Shown here one piece after another: positions 51,044 to 61,157 of a stretch of DNA of 64,000 bases (its first letter is position 1; every line of letters begins with the position of its first letter). The translations under genes and the position numbers were made by a program. Source of the DNA: Sphingomonas hengshuiensis. Its GTDB lineage: Bacteria; Pseudomonadota; Alphaproteobacteria; Sphingomonadales; Sphingomonadaceae. The notes beneath the pieces are model-generated. The model was not told the origin of the DNA, did not search any database, and was given only the letters and a program-made list of their open reading frames with translations. The stretch lies in the NCBI RefSeq assembly GCF_000935025.1, contig NZ_CP010836.1:930001-994000 (forward strand), given 5' to 3'.

Positions 51044-52198
51044 TCATGCGCCTGCCTGGTTCGGCGCCAGGGCTGGCGCACCTTCGTTGAGCAGTCCCTC
51101 CACGAAGCCCGCGAGGCCGTAGCGCTGGATGCCGCTCGTCAACAGCATCAGCGTTTCCCGCAGCTCTTCGGCGCTAATATCGCGAGTGATGAAGACCAGC
51201 CGGGTGCGCCGATCCTCGGAAGGCCAGGCGTCGAGCAGCACCGGCGGGTGGAATATATGTTGCACCCCGTGAATGACGACGGGCTTCGGTTGGCCGGCGA
51301 GATTGACGATCCCCTTCACGCGCAGGATGTCCGGGCCCTTGAACAGAGTGAGAATGTCGAGCCAGCGCTCGAACCCGTCGGCGTCGAGCGGTTCGTCGAA
51401 GGTCAGGCAGGTCGCGTGGATATGGTCATCGTGCCGGTTCACGTCATGATGGTGTGGATGGGTGTGACCATGGTCATGCCCGTGCCCGTGCCCATGCCCG
51501 CCTTGATAAGCCTCGGCCTGAAGCCAGCGCCGGACGTCGTTGGTCTTCGACGCGGGGTCATAAAGACCGGCATCGAAGAGCGAGGCCGGGTCGACCGCAC
51601 CCTGCAGGACCGGAAGGGTCGGCGCGGCGGGATTGATCGCGCGCAGCCGCCGCTCGATCGCGGCCCGCTCCTCCGGGGCAGCGAGATCGGTCTTGGTAAG
51701 CAGGATGCGGTCCGCCATCGCCGCCTGCTTGATCGCTTCCTCCTGCGCATCGAGCGTCGCCATGCCCGTGGCGGCATCGACCGTCGCGATCACACCGTCG
51801 AGCCGGTAGAGCGTGGCCAGATGCGCGTCGGTCATCAGCGTGTGCAGGATCGGCGCGGGATCGGCGAGGCCGGTGGTTTCGATCACCACCCGGTCGAACC
51901 AGCATGTCCCGTCGCGCGCGAAACGCCAGGGCGCGTCGCGCAAGGTCCGCAGCAGGTCGCCGCGGATCGTGCAGCACAGACAGCCGCCCATCATTTCCAC
52001 GACCAGATCGTCGGTCGATCGGGCAATGAGGTCATGGTCGAGGCTGATCGCGCCGAATTCGTTGATGACGACCAGCGCGCGCCGCATCTCGGGCGCATGG
52101 ACCAGATGGTTGAGCAGGGTGGTCTTGCCGCTGCCAAGGAACCCGGTGAGCACCGATACCGGGATCAGCGATTGCGGCCCGGCGAACACTTTGCTCAT
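51044..52198 (-). CDS. COG0523/CobW-family GTPase with His-rich loop
   Basis: A 384-residue metallochaperone GTPase. P-loop GFLGSGKTT, switch segment INEFGAISLDHD, the Zn-binding CxCC in MMGGCLCCTI, ETTGLADPA and the base-specificity motif LTKTDL. A His-rich loop around residues 238-256 (GHGHGHGHDHGHTHPHHH) is typical of zinc-handling members. Its start overlaps the end of a 31-residue frame upstream. Probably helps load zinc on client proteins under scarcity. Confidence 0.9.
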   Translation of the reverse strand: MSKVFAGPQSLIPVSVLTGFLGSGKTTLLNHLVHAPEMRRALVVINEFGAISLDHDLIARSTDDLVVEMMGGCLCCTIRGDLLRTLRDAPWRFARDGTCWFDRVVIETTGLADPAPILHTLMTDAHLATLYRLDGVIATVDAATGMATLDAQEEAIKQAAMADRILLTKTDLAAPEERAAIERRLRAINPAAPTLPVLQGAVDPASLFDAGLYDPASKTNDVRRWLQAEAYQGGHGHGHGHDHGHTHPHHHDVNRHDDHIHATCLTFDEPLDADGFERWLDILTLFKGPDILRVKGIVNLAGQPKPVVIHGVQHIFHPPVLLDAWPSEDRRTRLVFITRDISAEELRETLMLLTSGIQRYGLAGFVEGLLNEGAPALAPNQAGA

Positions 52199-52290
52199 GC
52201 TGCGGCTCCGGTTGCCCGGTCCTGATGGAACCATGCGCGCACGCGGCCCAGAGGTTCTTCGTCACAGGTCTGGAGAAAGCGCGGGGTCAT
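52195..52290 (-). CDS. Possible 31-residue protein upstream of the CobW gene
   Basis: A short frame, MTPRFLQTCDEEPLGRVRAW and onward, with GGGAGAG at about 7 bases before its ATG and a stop overlapping the next start by ATGA. That coupling is the main reason to list it. No family recognised; it may act as a translated leader peptide for the GTPase. Confidence 0.4.
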   Translation of the reverse strand: MTPRFLQTCDEEPLGRVRAWFHQDRATGAAA

Positions 52291-52432
52291 AGCGCATGCT
52301 CTCCCGCAGACGACCCCGCATGGCGCAGGGCGCGCCAATTGACGGCATGGCCGACCCTGTCTTCTTGCAGTTACAGCCATCTGAACTCCGTTGGGCTCTG
52401 GACAGGGGCTATCCGAGCATCTATCGCGAGAT

Positions 52433-52445
52433 GATATACCATAAC
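52433..52445. promoter_or_regulatory. Zur-like box
   Basis: GATATACCATAAC (reverse GTTATGGTATATC) matches the proteobacterial Zur pattern GTTATNNTATAAC at all but one or two arm positions. It is 20 bp before the ATG of the COG0523 gene at 52466, where a repressor would block transcription when zinc is sufficient. Confidence 0.65.
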
Positions 52446-52465
52446 GTTTGAGTCAAGGAGCCTTT

Positions 52466-53689
52466 ATGCTGGCTGAAGATCGCCGCCTCCCTGTGACCGT
52501 GCTCTCGGGCTTTCTGGGCGCGGGTAAGACCACCACGCTCAATCACATCCTTGCCAACCGCGAGGGGCGGCGCGTTGCGGTCATCGTCAACGACATGTCG
52601 GAAGTGAATATCGATGCAGACCTCGTTCGCGGCGGCGATGCGGCGCTGGCGCGTAGCGAGGAGAGCCTGGTCGAGATGACCAATGGCTGCATCTGCTGCA
52701 CGCTGCGCGACGATTTGCTGAAAGAGGTGCGCGCGCTGGCGGAGGCGGGCCGGTTCGACAGTCTGGTGATCGAAAGCACCGGCATTTCCGAGCCGCTGCC
52801 GGTCGCGACGACCTTTTCCTTCCGCGACGAAGCGGGCAATTGCCTCGGCGACGTCGCGCGACTGGATACGATGGTGACGGTCGTCGACGCGGTCAATCTG
52901 CTCGCCGACTATTCGAGCCAGGATTTCCTCGCCGATCGCGGCGAGAGCCTGGGCGAGGACGATAGGCGCAGCCTGGTCGGGCTGCTGGTCGAACAGATCG
53001 AATTCGCCGATGTCGTCCTCATCAACAAGGCGAGCGCGGTGTCGCCCGAGCACCTCGCGATCGTCAAGAAGCTGGTCGCCTCGCTCAACGCCGACGCGCG
53101 GATCATTCCCTGCGATCAGGGCAGGGCGCCGCTTGCGGCGATGCTCGATACCGGGCTTTTCGACGAGGAGAAGGCCGCGCAGCATCCGCTCTGGGCGAAG
53201 GAGCTCTATGGCTATGCCAGCCATCAGCCCGAGACGGAGGAATATGGCATTGAGAGCTTCGTCTATCGGGCGCGGGCACCGTTTGATCCCGCCAAGCTCT
53301 ACGCCTTCCTGACCGATGGCGGGCTCGACCATGTCGTGCGCGCCAAGGGGCATTTCTGGCTGGCGACACGGCCGGACTGGGTGGGGGAACTGGCCGTCGC
53401 CGGGGCGCAGACGATGACGTCGCGGATGGGGCGCTGGTGGGGGTCTATCCCGAAGCGCGATTGGCCCAACGACGACCGGTTCGAACGCTTCGTGGCGCAG
53501 CATTGGGACTCGGTCTGGGGCGATCGCCGGCAGGAACTGGTGTTCATCGGCATCGGCATGGACGAGGCGCATATCCGCCATCGTCTCGACGCCTGTCTGT
53601 TGCCGGTAAAGGCGCTGACGCCCGAGAGGTGGATGGGCCTGCGCGATCCCTTCCCGCGCTGGGAGCCGGAACTGGAGGCGGCGGAATGA
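52466..53689 (+). CDS. COG0523/ZigA-like GTPase
   Basis: A 407-residue CobW-family GTPase of the ZigA/YciC-like subgroup. P-loop [19 protein letters not shown], the CxCC in [18 protein letters not shown] and a C-terminal CobW domain ending near [10 protein letters not shown]. The guanine-specificity motif reads INKAS where NKxD is usual. ATG at 52466 follows AAGGAG by five bases. It is preceded by a Zur-like box and overlaps DUF1826 by ATGA, so it probably serves zinc-starvation survival. Confidence 0.88.
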   Translation: MLAEDRRLPVTVLSGFLGAGKTTTLNHILANREGRRVAVIVNDMSEVNIDADLVRGGDAALARSEESLVEMTNGCICCTLRDDLLKEVRALAEAGRFDSLVIESTGISEPLPVATTFSFRDEAGNCLGDVARLDTMVTVVDAVNLLADYSSQDFLADRGESLGEDDRRSLVGLLVEQIEFADVVLINKASAVSPEHLAIVKKLVASLNADARIIPCDQGRAPLAAMLDTGLFDEEKAAQHPLWAKELYGYASHQPETEEYGIESFVYRARAPFDPAKLYAFLTDGGLDHVVRAKGHFWLATRPDWVGELAVAGAQTMTSRMGRWWGSIPKRDWPNDDRFERFVAQHWDSVWGDRRQELVFIGIGMDEAHIRHRLDACLLPVKALTPERWMGLRDPFPRWEPELEAAE

Positions 53690-54288
53690 CCGTGGCTGCG
53701 ATCGTGCGCGACGACAGTGTTGTTACGAGCGAAAGCCCCGAAATACTGCGCCGAATCGTCGAGCCCGACGTGCATCTTGCCGTGTGGGCGCGCCCGCTGC
53801 CGCACGCATTGACGGACTTGCAGGCGATCGATTGGGACACCATCGACGATATCGATGCGATCGTTGCGGTCGATGCGCTGACGGTCGACGTTCCGGCGCT
53901 TGTCGCAGCGGCCGGATATGCCGAGGCAGCGGGCGCGGCTCTCACCGAGGAACTGGTAGCGCTCTGCACGGACTTCGGCGCGATCATGGGCTGCACGCTA
54001 TTGAAACTGCGGCTCGAAGTCGTGGAGACCGACGCCTGCCGCCGCTTTCACACCGACAATGTGACCGCCCGGCTCCTGATGCCGCTGGTCGGTCCGGGTA
54101 CCCAGTGGATCCATGCCGGTGCCGACGAAGATATCCGGGCGCTACGGGCCGGGGAGGTGGGGGTGTTCAAGGGGCGGCTATGGGCGGAGAAACCGATGAT
54201 CCTGCACCGCTCCCCACCCATCGCGGCAACCGGGGAGACTCGCTTGCTGTTCGCGCTCAATCCGTGGGTCAGGGGCGAAAACGGGTGA
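53686..54288 (+). CDS. DUF1826 family protein
   Basis: A 200-residue DUF1826 protein of unknown activity, a frequent neighbour of Zur-regulated COG0523 genes. Conserved-looking segments are [32 protein letters not shown] and [12 protein letters not shown], with His residues that might bind metal. Start ATG overlaps the GTPase stop. It is probably a zinc-scarcity accessory factor. Confidence 0.75.
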   Translation: MTVAAIVRDDSVVTSESPEILRRIVEPDVHLAVWARPLPHALTDLQAIDWDTIDDIDAIVAVDALTVDVPALVAAAGYAEAAGAALTEELVALCTDFGAIMGCTLLKLRLEVVETDACRRFHTDNVTARLLMPLVGPGTQWIHAGADEDIRALRAGEVGVFKGRLWAEKPMILHRSPPIAATGETRLLFALNPWVRGENG

Positions 54289-54425
54289 TGTCGACCGTGC
54301 GATGCGCAGCGATACCGGGCGGGCGTGCGATAGCGCGTCTGGCGCCCGCCAACTCAGCGCGCCAGGGAGAACATGGACATAGGCCGCGCGCGAATTGTTT
54401 CGCCGGTGGAGCGGAGCGGCGCCGC

Positions 54426-55322
54426 TCACGCACCGCTCAGCTCGCGGGCGAGGTCCAGAAAGGCCCTGAACGCGGCGGAAGGGTTTCGGCGCCCGGGATA
54501 ATAGAGGCACAGGCTGCCGAAGGGCGGCGTCCAGTCCTCCAGCACACGGATCAGGCGACCGGCCTCGATGTCTTCGCGCACATCCTGATCCATGAAGAAG
54601 CCGAGGCCCAGGCCCTCGATCACGGCCATGCGGGCAATGCTCGCCTCATCGAGGGTGACGGGGCCGCGAACATCGACCTGCGCCGTCTCCTCGCCCCTGC
54701 GAAACTGCCATCGGTAGAGCGCGCCATCGGGCAGGCGCACGCGGATACAGGGGTGCTGCAACAGGTCGGCGGGGTTGTTCGGACGATCCCGCGCCTCGAA
54801 ATAAGCGGGGGCGCCGACGACCGCGAATCGCTGCGGGTGGCGTAGCGAAAGCGCGACCATGTCGCTGGGCACGAGATCGAACTCCCGCACCCCCAGGTCG
54901 AAGCCGTCGGCGACGATGTCGACCAGCCGCGCCTCGGTGACGATATCGACATGCACCTGCGGATAGCGGCGGACGAATTCGACGACCAGCGGCGCCATGA
55001 TCGCGCGCGCGGCGGTGGGGAATGCGTTGATCCGGATCGTGCCCGAGGGCACCGACTGTTGCGACCGGGCGTTCTCCATCGCGTCGTCGATATCCTGCAG
55101 GGCAGGGCTTACCTGCGCCACGAATTGCCGTCCGGCCTCGGTGAGCGATACGCTCCGCGTGGTGCGGTTGAACAGACGGACGCCGAGATTGGCTTCGAGC
55201 CTGCCGACGGCGTTGCTCAGCGCGGTCGTCGACATCCCCAGATCGAGCGCGGCGGCGCGGAACGAGCCGCGCTTTGCGATGGCGACGACCGCCGCGAGTT
55301 CCTTCAACCCCTCACGATACAT
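54426..55322 (-). CDS. LysR-family transcriptional regulator
   Basis: A 298-residue LysR regulator: helix-turn-helix [20 protein letters not shown] with [20 protein letters not shown], then the substrate-binding fold to LARELSGA. It is divergent from the NTF2-like/SDR pair at 55498, which it probably controls. Effector unknown. Confidence 0.9.
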   Translation of the reverse strand: MYREGLKELAAVVAIAKRGSFRAAALDLGMSTTALSNAVGRLEANLGVRLFNRTTRSVSLTEAGRQFVAQVSPALQDIDDAMENARSQQSVPSGTIRINAFPTAARAIMAPLVVEFVRRYPQVHVDIVTEARLVDIVADGFDLGVREFDLVPSDMVALSLRHPQRFAVVGAPAYFEARDRPNNPADLLQHPCIRVRLPDGALYRWQFRRGEETAQVDVRGPVTLDEASIARMAVIEGLGLGFFMDQDVREDIEAGRLIRVLEDWTPPFGSLCLYYPGRRNPSAAFRAFLDLARELSGA

Positions 55323-55497
55323 GACGCTGTTTGTCAGGGCTTTGGCGTGCAGATCAACCCCTCGACGGCTTCGTCCAGTTTGCGGCGCGGATTATCCCGC
55401 CCTGCGTGACGTCTCGTCCACTTCTGTCCCGCTTATCGCAACGCCGGGCGGCGGCTATTTCCCACGGGCACGAACCCCCAGCGGAAAGGAAGCGCAC

Positions 55498-55818
55498 ATG
55501 ATCTTGCCTGCACCCCTCCAGAGCTATTTCAATGCCAATGCGACGCTGGACCTCGAGGCGATGGTCGCGCCGTTCGCGGCGGCGGCAATCGCACGCGACG
55601 AAAGCCAGACGCATGCAGGCAAAGACGCGATCCGCGCCTGGATCCAGCAGTCGACGATTGCCGTCTCGGCGATCGCAACGCCGCAGGCGATCCTGTCGCA
55701 CGGGGCGACCCACAAGGTGACGGCCGAGGTTTCGGGCGCGTTCCCCGGCAGCCCGGTCACGCTCACATTCCGCTTCGTCCTCGACGGCGACAGCATCACC
55801 GATCTGGAGATCAAATGA
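55498..55818 (+). CDS. NTF2/SnoaL-like small protein
   Basis: A 106-residue protein with the cone-shaped NTF2-like pattern: [20 protein letters not shown], the helix [10 protein letters not shown], and strands [20 protein letters not shown]. These proteins bind small hydrophobic molecules or act as isomerases. It overlaps the SDR gene by 4 bp, a common pairing with LysR control. Confidence 0.75.
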   Translation: MILPAPLQSYFNANATLDLEAMVAPFAAAAIARDESQTHAGKDAIRAWIQQSTIAVSAIATPQAILSHGATHKVTAEVSGAFPGSPVTLTFRFVLDGDSITDLEIK

Positions 55819-56595
55819 TGGCTAGGATCGACCCCGAGGAGTTTCGCGGCAAGCGCGTGGTCCTCACCGCCGGAACCAAGGGCGCGGGCGCCGCGACCTT
55901 TCAACGCTTTGCCGCCGGTGGTGCGCGCGTCATCACCACCGCGCGCTCGGGGCCGCCCGACTTCATGGCAGCCGAAGCGTTTGTGGCAGCCGATCTGAGC
56001 ACGGCGGAGGGCGCGTCGAGCTTTGCCGCCGCCGCGATCGATCGGCTCGGCGGCGTCGATATCCTGGTGCATGTCGTCGGCGGCTCGTCTTCGCCCGGGG
56101 GTGGCTTTGCGGCGCTCGAGGATCGGCATTGGCAGCAGGAACTCGACATCAACCTGATGAGCGCAGTGCGGCTCGATCGTCTCCTGATCCCGCACATGCT
56201 GGCCGGCGGATCGGGCGTGGTGGTGCATACCGGATCGATCCAGCGCAAGCTGCCGCTGCCCGACTCCACCACGGCCTATGCCGCGGCAAAGGCGGCATTG
56301 GTAACCTATAGCAAGGCGCTGTCGAAAGAGGTCGGGCCAAAGGGTGTGCGGGTCAACGTCGTTTCCCCCGGCTGGATCTACACCAGTGCGTCGGACGCGC
56401 TGGTAAAGCGGATCGCGGCGGCAGCGAGGATAGGGCGCGGCAGAGCATCGTCGATGCGCTGGGCGGCATCCCGCTGGGTCGCGCGGCGCAGCCTGAGGAA
56501 GTGGCCGAGCTTATCGTCTTTCTGGCATCGGACCGCGCCGCGGCGATCCATGGCGCCGAATTCACCATCGACGGGGGCACGGTGCCAACGGTGTA
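55815..56595 (+). pseudogene. Short-chain dehydrogenase/reductase broken by a frameshift
   Basis: An SDR with a [16 protein letters not shown] nucleotide site (residues 19-27), NHVVGG-like VHVVGGSS, the catalytic Ser in TGSIQRK and Tyr/Lys in [13 protein letters not shown]. After VKRIAA the frame is lost near 56420-56430. In the next frame the normal ending follows ([37 protein letters not shown]) to a TAG at 56593-56595. A single extra base in GCGGCGGCAGC explains it. Either a true pseudogene or a sequencing error; without the shift the frame runs to 56654 with an unrelated tail. Confidence 0.8.
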
Positions 56596-56800
56596 GGGTG
56601 CTGGCCAGACAAGCGGGCGCGCGCGTCAGGGGCCGAACCTATACCTGGGGATAGCGTGACGGGGATTTCGGGCTGTATCTACGCCCGTCCTCCTCCACCT
56701 ATTGGGCTGTAACCCACACTCCCGCCACGATTGTTCGCCGGAGCGGCCCTCGTCAGATTCCACACGTCCCGAGGCCGCCGGTCTCCCAAGGAGTGTAGAG

Positions 56801-58411
56801 ATGTCGAGCGTAACGGATCAGGCGGAGTTTCAGGAAAGGGCCAATGCCAACCAGGCGCGTCTGGCGGCTGCGTTGAAGCCCACTTATGACGTCATCGTCT
56901 GCGGCGCCGGCGCATCCGGCTCGGTCGTCGCCGCACGTCTGGCGGAAAATCCCGACGTCCAGGTCCTGCTGATTGAGGCCGGCGGCAGCGACGACGTCGA
57001 GGCCGTGCTCGATCCTGGGCAATGGCCGGTCAACCTCGCCAGCGAGCGGGTCTGGCCGTTTCAGGCGATCACCAACCCCCATCTGAACGGGCGCGCAATC
57101 CCCATGCCGATGGGCAAGGTGCTGGGCGGCGGATCGAGCGTCAACGTGATGCTATGGGCGCGCGGCCATCGCAGCGACTGGGATTTCTTCGCCGCCGAGG
57201 CCGGCGATGATGAATGGGGGTATGAGAATGTCCTCGGCATCTATCGCCGGATCGAAAACTGGCAGGGTGCGCCGAATACCCAGTATCGCGGCGATTCCGG
57301 CCCGGTCTGGGTCGAGCCGGCCTCTGATCCCAGCCCGGTCGCGCAGGCGATGCTGGGCGCCGCCGCGGAGCTTGGCATCCCGACCTTCGACAGCCCCAAT
57401 GGACGCATGATGGAAGGGCCCGGCGGGGCCGCGATCACCGACCTGCTCATTCGCGACGGCCGCCGCCATTCGCTGTTCCGTGCCTATGTGCAACCGATCC
57501 TGGGCAAACCCAATCTGACGGTGCTGACCGACACAATGGTGCGACGGGTGATCCTGGACGGCAAACGCGCGACGGGGGTGGAGTTCGAACGGGGTGGCGA
57601 ACGCCTGACGATCGGTGCGCGAATGGAAGTGGTGCTTTCGCTGGGCGCGATTCAGACTCCGAAGCTATTGATGCACTCTGGAATTGGCGACCAGGCCGAA
57701 CTCAACCGCGTCGGGATTCCTGTCGTGCAGCACCTGCCGGGGGTGGGGCAGAATTTTCAGGACCATGTGTCGTTCGGCTGCACCTGGGAATATAACGAAC
57801 CGATCGCGCCCCGGAACGGAGGAAGCGAAGCATCGCTATATTGGAAGAGCCGGCCCGATCTGGATGCTCCGGACATCCTGTTCTGCCAGGTCGAGTTTCC
57901 GGTTCCGAGCGAGCGTACCGCCGCGCTGGGCGTGCCGGAGCATGGCTGGACGATGTTCGCCGGTCTGGCGCAGCCGAAGAGCCGAGGCCGACTGCTGCTG
58001 CGTGATTCCGACGCTCTGGCGCCCCTGGAGATCGACGCGAACATGCTGTCCGACCCCGAGGACGTGCGCGCCGCCGCGCGCTGTGTCGAGTTGTGCCGCG
58101 AGCTGGGCAATGCGCAGGCGTTTCGACCTTTCGTGAAACGCGAAGCGATGCCCGGCGACCTCAAGGGGGAAGCGATGGCCGACTATATCCGAGATGCGGC
58201 GGTGACTTATTGGCATCAGACCTGCACGGCGAAGATGGGGCGCGATGCCATGTCCGTCGTCGATGGTTCGCTCAGAGTTTATGGTGTCGAGGGTCTGCGC
58301 ATCGTAGACGGCTCGATCATGCCGCGTGTCACGACGGGTAACACGCAGGCACCGTGCGCGGTCATCGGCGAACGTGCTGCGGAAATGATCCGCGCGACCC
58401 ACCGATTTTGA
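56801..58411 (+). CDS. GMC-family FAD oxidoreductase (choline-dehydrogenase-like)
   Basis: A 536-residue GMC oxidoreductase. FAD site VIVCGAGASGSVVAARLAE (about residues 30-48) with the GGGSSVNVMLWARG block, catalytic His in YWHQTCTAKMG and the second conserved position in TTGNTQAPC. AAGGAG lies 9 bases before the ATG. It oxidises an alcohol to an aldehyde or ketone; the substrate is unknown. It follows the broken SDR gene, which belongs to the same broad redox theme. Confidence 0.88.
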   Translation: MSSVTDQAEFQERANANQARLAAALKPTYDVIVCGAGASGSVVAARLAENPDVQVLLIEAGGSDDVEAVLDPGQWPVNLASERVWPFQAITNPHLNGRAIPMPMGKVLGGGSSVNVMLWARGHRSDWDFFAAEAGDDEWGYENVLGIYRRIENWQGAPNTQYRGDSGPVWVEPASDPSPVAQAMLGAAAELGIPTFDSPNGRMMEGPGGAAITDLLIRDGRRHSLFRAYVQPILGKPNLTVLTDTMVRRVILDGKRATGVEFERGGERLTIGARMEVVLSLGAIQTPKLLMHSGIGDQAELNRVGIPVVQHLPGVGQNFQDHVSFGCTWEYNEPIAPRNGGSEASLYWKSRPDLDAPDILFCQVEFPVPSERTAALGVPEHGWTMFAGLAQPKSRGRLLLRDSDALAPLEIDANMLSDPEDVRAAARCVELCRELGNAQAFRPFVKREAMPGDLKGEAMADYIRDAAVTYWHQTCTAKMGRDAMSVVDGSLRVYGVEGLRIVDGSIMPRVTTGNTQAPCAVIGERAAEMIRATHRF

Positions 58412-58506
58412 GGTCCGACCCATCGATCGTCCTTCCGCTTCGGGTTCAATGGATGGGAACTCCGGCATCGGCGGACAGACTCCGTACTTCAGAGAAGGAA
58501 ACCGTC

Positions 58507-59286
58507 ATGAAGTTTCGAAACGCCGTTCTCGCCGCTGTAGCGACGGTTGCAGTCAGCCTTCCGAATGTCGCGCAGGCGCAGACCGTCACGAATATCGTGC
58601 TCGTCCACGGCGCCTTCGCGGACGGATCGGGGTGGAAAGGGGTGTATGACGAGCTCACGTCTCGCGGCTACCGCGTCAGCATCGTGCAGAACCCGCTGAC
58701 CTCGTTCGAGGACGACGTGGCGGCAACCAACCGGGTGCTCGCGCGACAGGACGGCCCGACAATTCTCGTCGGGCACAGCTATGGCGGCAGTGTCATTACC
58801 CAGGCCGGCGGCAACGAGAAGGTGGTCGGCCTTGTCTATGTGGCCGCCTTTGCGCCCGACGTCGGCAAATCCACGCTCGACCAATATGCCGAGGTCGCGC
58901 CCCCGCCCAATTTCCTGCCCGAGGAAACCGCCGACGGTTTCGCGACGCTCAGCAAGGAGAAATTCAAGGCAGGCTTCGCGGGCGACACCAGCGACGCGGT
59001 CGCGGCTTTCCTGCGCGATAGCCAGGTGCCGGTGGCGATGGCGGCGCTTGGCGCCAGGGTCACGGTTGCAGCGTGGAAGACCAAGCCCAGCTGGGCGGTG
59101 GTGGCGACCGAGGATGGAGCGATCGACCCAAAATTGTTGCGCAGCACGGCGCGTCGCATCGGCGCCATCGCCACCGAAGTGCGGGGAAGCCATGTCGTGT
59201 TCCTCACCCAGCCCAAGGCAGTGGCGGACGTCATCGAACAGGCGGCAAAGGGCGCACGGAGCGCGAAGGCGCCCGCACGCAACTGA
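58507..59286 (+). CDS. Exported alpha/beta hydrolase
   Basis: A 259-residue exported hydrolase with a signal peptide (to VAQAQ). The oxyanion segment IVLVHGAFADGSGW, nucleophile Ser in LVGHSYGGSVI, acid in VATEDGAID and His in RGSHVVFLTQP are all present. AAGGAAACC precedes the ATG. Members of this size act as esterases or stress-related hydrolases; the substrate is not evident. It probably shares a transcript with the RidA-like gene. Confidence 0.85.
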   Translation: MKFRNAVLAAVATVAVSLPNVAQAQTVTNIVLVHGAFADGSGWKGVYDELTSRGYRVSIVQNPLTSFEDDVAATNRVLARQDGPTILVGHSYGGSVITQAGGNEKVVGLVYVAAFAPDVGKSTLDQYAEVAPPPNFLPEETADGFATLSKEKFKAGFAGDTSDAVAAFLRDSQVPVAMAALGARVTVAAWKTKPSWAVVATEDGAIDPKLLRSTARRIGAIATEVRGSHVVFLTQPKAVADVIEQAAKGARSAKAPARN

Positions 59287-59361
59287 ATAGCACCGGAAGG
59301 CCCTGTCCGGCGATCGGTCGGGCAGGGCAATCGCTGGCGCGGCGCGATTTTGGAGTTCGTG

Positions 59362-59886
59362 ATGTTCGGCAGACCCATTCTTTCGGCGATCCCCGTACTT
59401 ATCGCCGGTGCTTTCAGTGCGCAGGCACAGGAAATCCAACGTCACGAGCGGCACGCCACGCTCCCGATCGTGGCAGCGGTCACAGTGCCGGCAACGGCTG
59501 AAACCCTGTATCTCAGCGGCGAAGTGGCGTCGCTGCCCAGCGGAGCCGCGCACGCCGACACGCCGCAAGCATATGGCGATACCGAGGCCCAGACCATGAT
59601 CGTGCTCCGCAAGATCGAGCAGACGCTTGCCCGCCACGGCTATGGTCTCGGCGATGTGGTGAAGCTGCCCGTGTTCCTCGTCGGCGTGCCTGAACGGCAG
59701 GGCCGGCTTGATATGGCGGGGTTCACGCGCGGCTATCTCCGCTTCTTCGGGACGGCAGAACAGCCCAATCTGGTAGCTCGAACGACGGTGCAGGTCGCTG
59801 CATTGGGCAATCCGGGTTACCTGGTCGAGATCGAGGCGGTCGCGGCCAAGAGCCGCCGCAACGGGGAGCGCTCGCCCCCTAATTAG
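59362..59886 (+). CDS. Exported RidA-family protein
   Basis: A 174-residue RidA/YjgF-like protein with a signal peptide (to SAQAQ). The core strands and segments TLYLSGEVASLP, IEQTLARHGYGLGDVVKLPV and NLVARTTVQVAALGNPGYLVEIEAVA match the family; Arg in LVARTTV is at the usual substrate-binding site. Exported members are less studied than the cytosolic imine deaminases. ATG at 59362 is preferred over TTG at 59350. It ends 8 bp into the convergent response regulator gene. Confidence 0.8.
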   Translation: MFGRPILSAIPVLIAGAFSAQAQEIQRHERHATLPIVAAVTVPATAETLYLSGEVASLPSGAAHADTPQAYGDTEAQTMIVLRKIEQTLARHGYGLGDVVKLPVFLVGVPERQGRLDMAGFTRGYLRFFGTAEQPNLVARTTVQVAALGNPGYLVEIEAVAAKSRRNGERSPPN

Positions 59887-60523
59887 GCGAGGCCGCGCCG
59901 CTCAGGATACCGCGGCGCATCGCGGTAGTCACCGCGAGGGTGCGATCCGATACGCCCAGCTTGGCAAAGATGTTCTTGAGGTGCGTCTTGATCGTGTCCT
60001 CCGCCACGCCGAGTTCCCACGCGACTTCCTTGTTGGCGAGACCCTCGGCTACGAGCGCCAGCACCGCCTGCTCGCGCGCGCTCAGCGACTCGTCACCGGC
60101 ATGGAGCGCGATTTGCTGGGCGATCGCCGCCGGGACGTGCCGGCGCCCGGCATGGATGACCCGGATCGTGTCGAGCAATTCCCGACGCAGCGTGGTCTTG
60201 AGCAGGAAGCCCGCCGCGCCCGCGCGCAGCGCCTCCGCCGCCTGGGCATCGCCGTCATAGGTGGTAAGCACCAGGATACGCGCGCGTGGATAGTCCTCGC
60301 GGATCGCGCGGATTGCGGCCACCCCGCCCATTCCGGGCATCTGCAGATCCATCAGCGTCACATCCGGACGCAGCGCGGCATAGCGGCGGACGGCATCGGC
60401 ACCATCACTCGCTTCGCCGACGAGGAGCATGTCTGGCTGGCTCTCCAGCAACACTGCCACGCCATCTCGCAATATCGGATGATCATCGGCGATCATAATC
60501 CGGATCGGCTTCGTCGCCACCAT
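59879..60523 (-). CDS. NarL/LuxR-type response regulator
   Basis: A 214-residue two-component regulator: receiver domain with acidic IADDHPILRD and phospho-acceptor Asp59 in TLMDLQMPG, conserved Lys in GFLLKTT, and a LuxR-type helix-turn-helix (LSAREQAVLALVAEGLANKE and TIKTHLKNIFAKL). It is likely the partner of the histidine kinase starting at 61158, which has the matching HisKA_3 dimerisation domain. Confidence 0.92.
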   Translation of the reverse strand: MVATKPIRIMIADDHPILRDGVAVLLESQPDMLLVGEASDGADAVRRYAALRPDVTLMDLQMPGMGGVAAIRAIREDYPRARILVLTTYDGDAQAAEALRAGAAGFLLKTTLRRELLDTIRVIHAGRRHVPAAIAQQIALHAGDESLSAREQAVLALVAEGLANKEVAWELGVAEDTIKTHLKNIFAKLGVSDRTLAVTTAMRRGILSGAASPN

Positions 60524-60669
60524 TCTCCCAGTCCCATTCGATGCGATCGGCGCGGACGCGCCCGCGCCATAATGCGTGGCGCCGCAACCATCGTACACCC
60601 CCGAACGGGTGAGTGTTTGAAAGCAGGTTCGGGGGTTTGACAGGGGGGCGCCAGGCACCATGAATCGGC

Positions 60670-61029
60670 ATGGATTCAGACCCTTCGTCCTTTCCCCCCG
60701 GGCGCGCCGGCCAAGGACTGCTTATTCTGCGGGGCGTCGTCGCTCTGCTCCTGCTGCTTTGCACTGCCAGCGGGGGCAATGGCGCGACGGTGCATGGCAT
60801 TGCCATTGGCGCCGCGGCGCTGATCGTGGTCGGGTTTTGCACCCGGTGTTCGGCTTGGGCCGCGCTGGCGCTGATTATTGCGTCGGCCGAGTGGACACCG
60901 GGTCCTTTGCTGGTGGCCAGCCTGGCCCTCGCCTTGGCTTTGACCGGCCCCGGATCGCTGTCGCTGGACGCCCGGCTATACGGGCGGCGCACTATCCGAC
61001 TGCTCCCGCGCGATCGGGACGATGCATGA
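60670..61029 (+). CDS. Small DoxX-like membrane protein
   Basis: A 119-residue protein with about four hydrophobic helices (LLILRGVVALLLLLCTA, GIAIGAAALIVVGFC, WAALALIIASAEW, LLVASLALALALTG), resembling short DoxX-like membrane proteins. It sits between the response regulator and the sensor kinase genes. Function unknown; it may be a sensed or co-regulated membrane component. Confidence 0.6.
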   Translation: MDSDPSSFPPGRAGQGLLILRGVVALLLLLCTASGGNGATVHGIAIGAAALIVVGFCTRCSAWAALALIIASAEWTPGPLLVASLALALALTGPGSLSLDARLYGRRTIRLLPRDRDDA

Positions 61030-61157
61030 GGGCAGGCATGGCGTCGCGTCACGATCACGCCGCCGCGATCGAAACAACGGCGATGCACGAGATGCTGGCC
61101 GATCGTCCGCCGCGCGTATATCCCGTTCGGCGTCGGTCATTCGAGGGTTGGAGCGGG

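Noticed and set aside
51454..51520. GHGHGH-type repeat as a DNA tandem repeat
   Set aside because: It is the His-rich loop of the CobW GTPase, explained by protein function.
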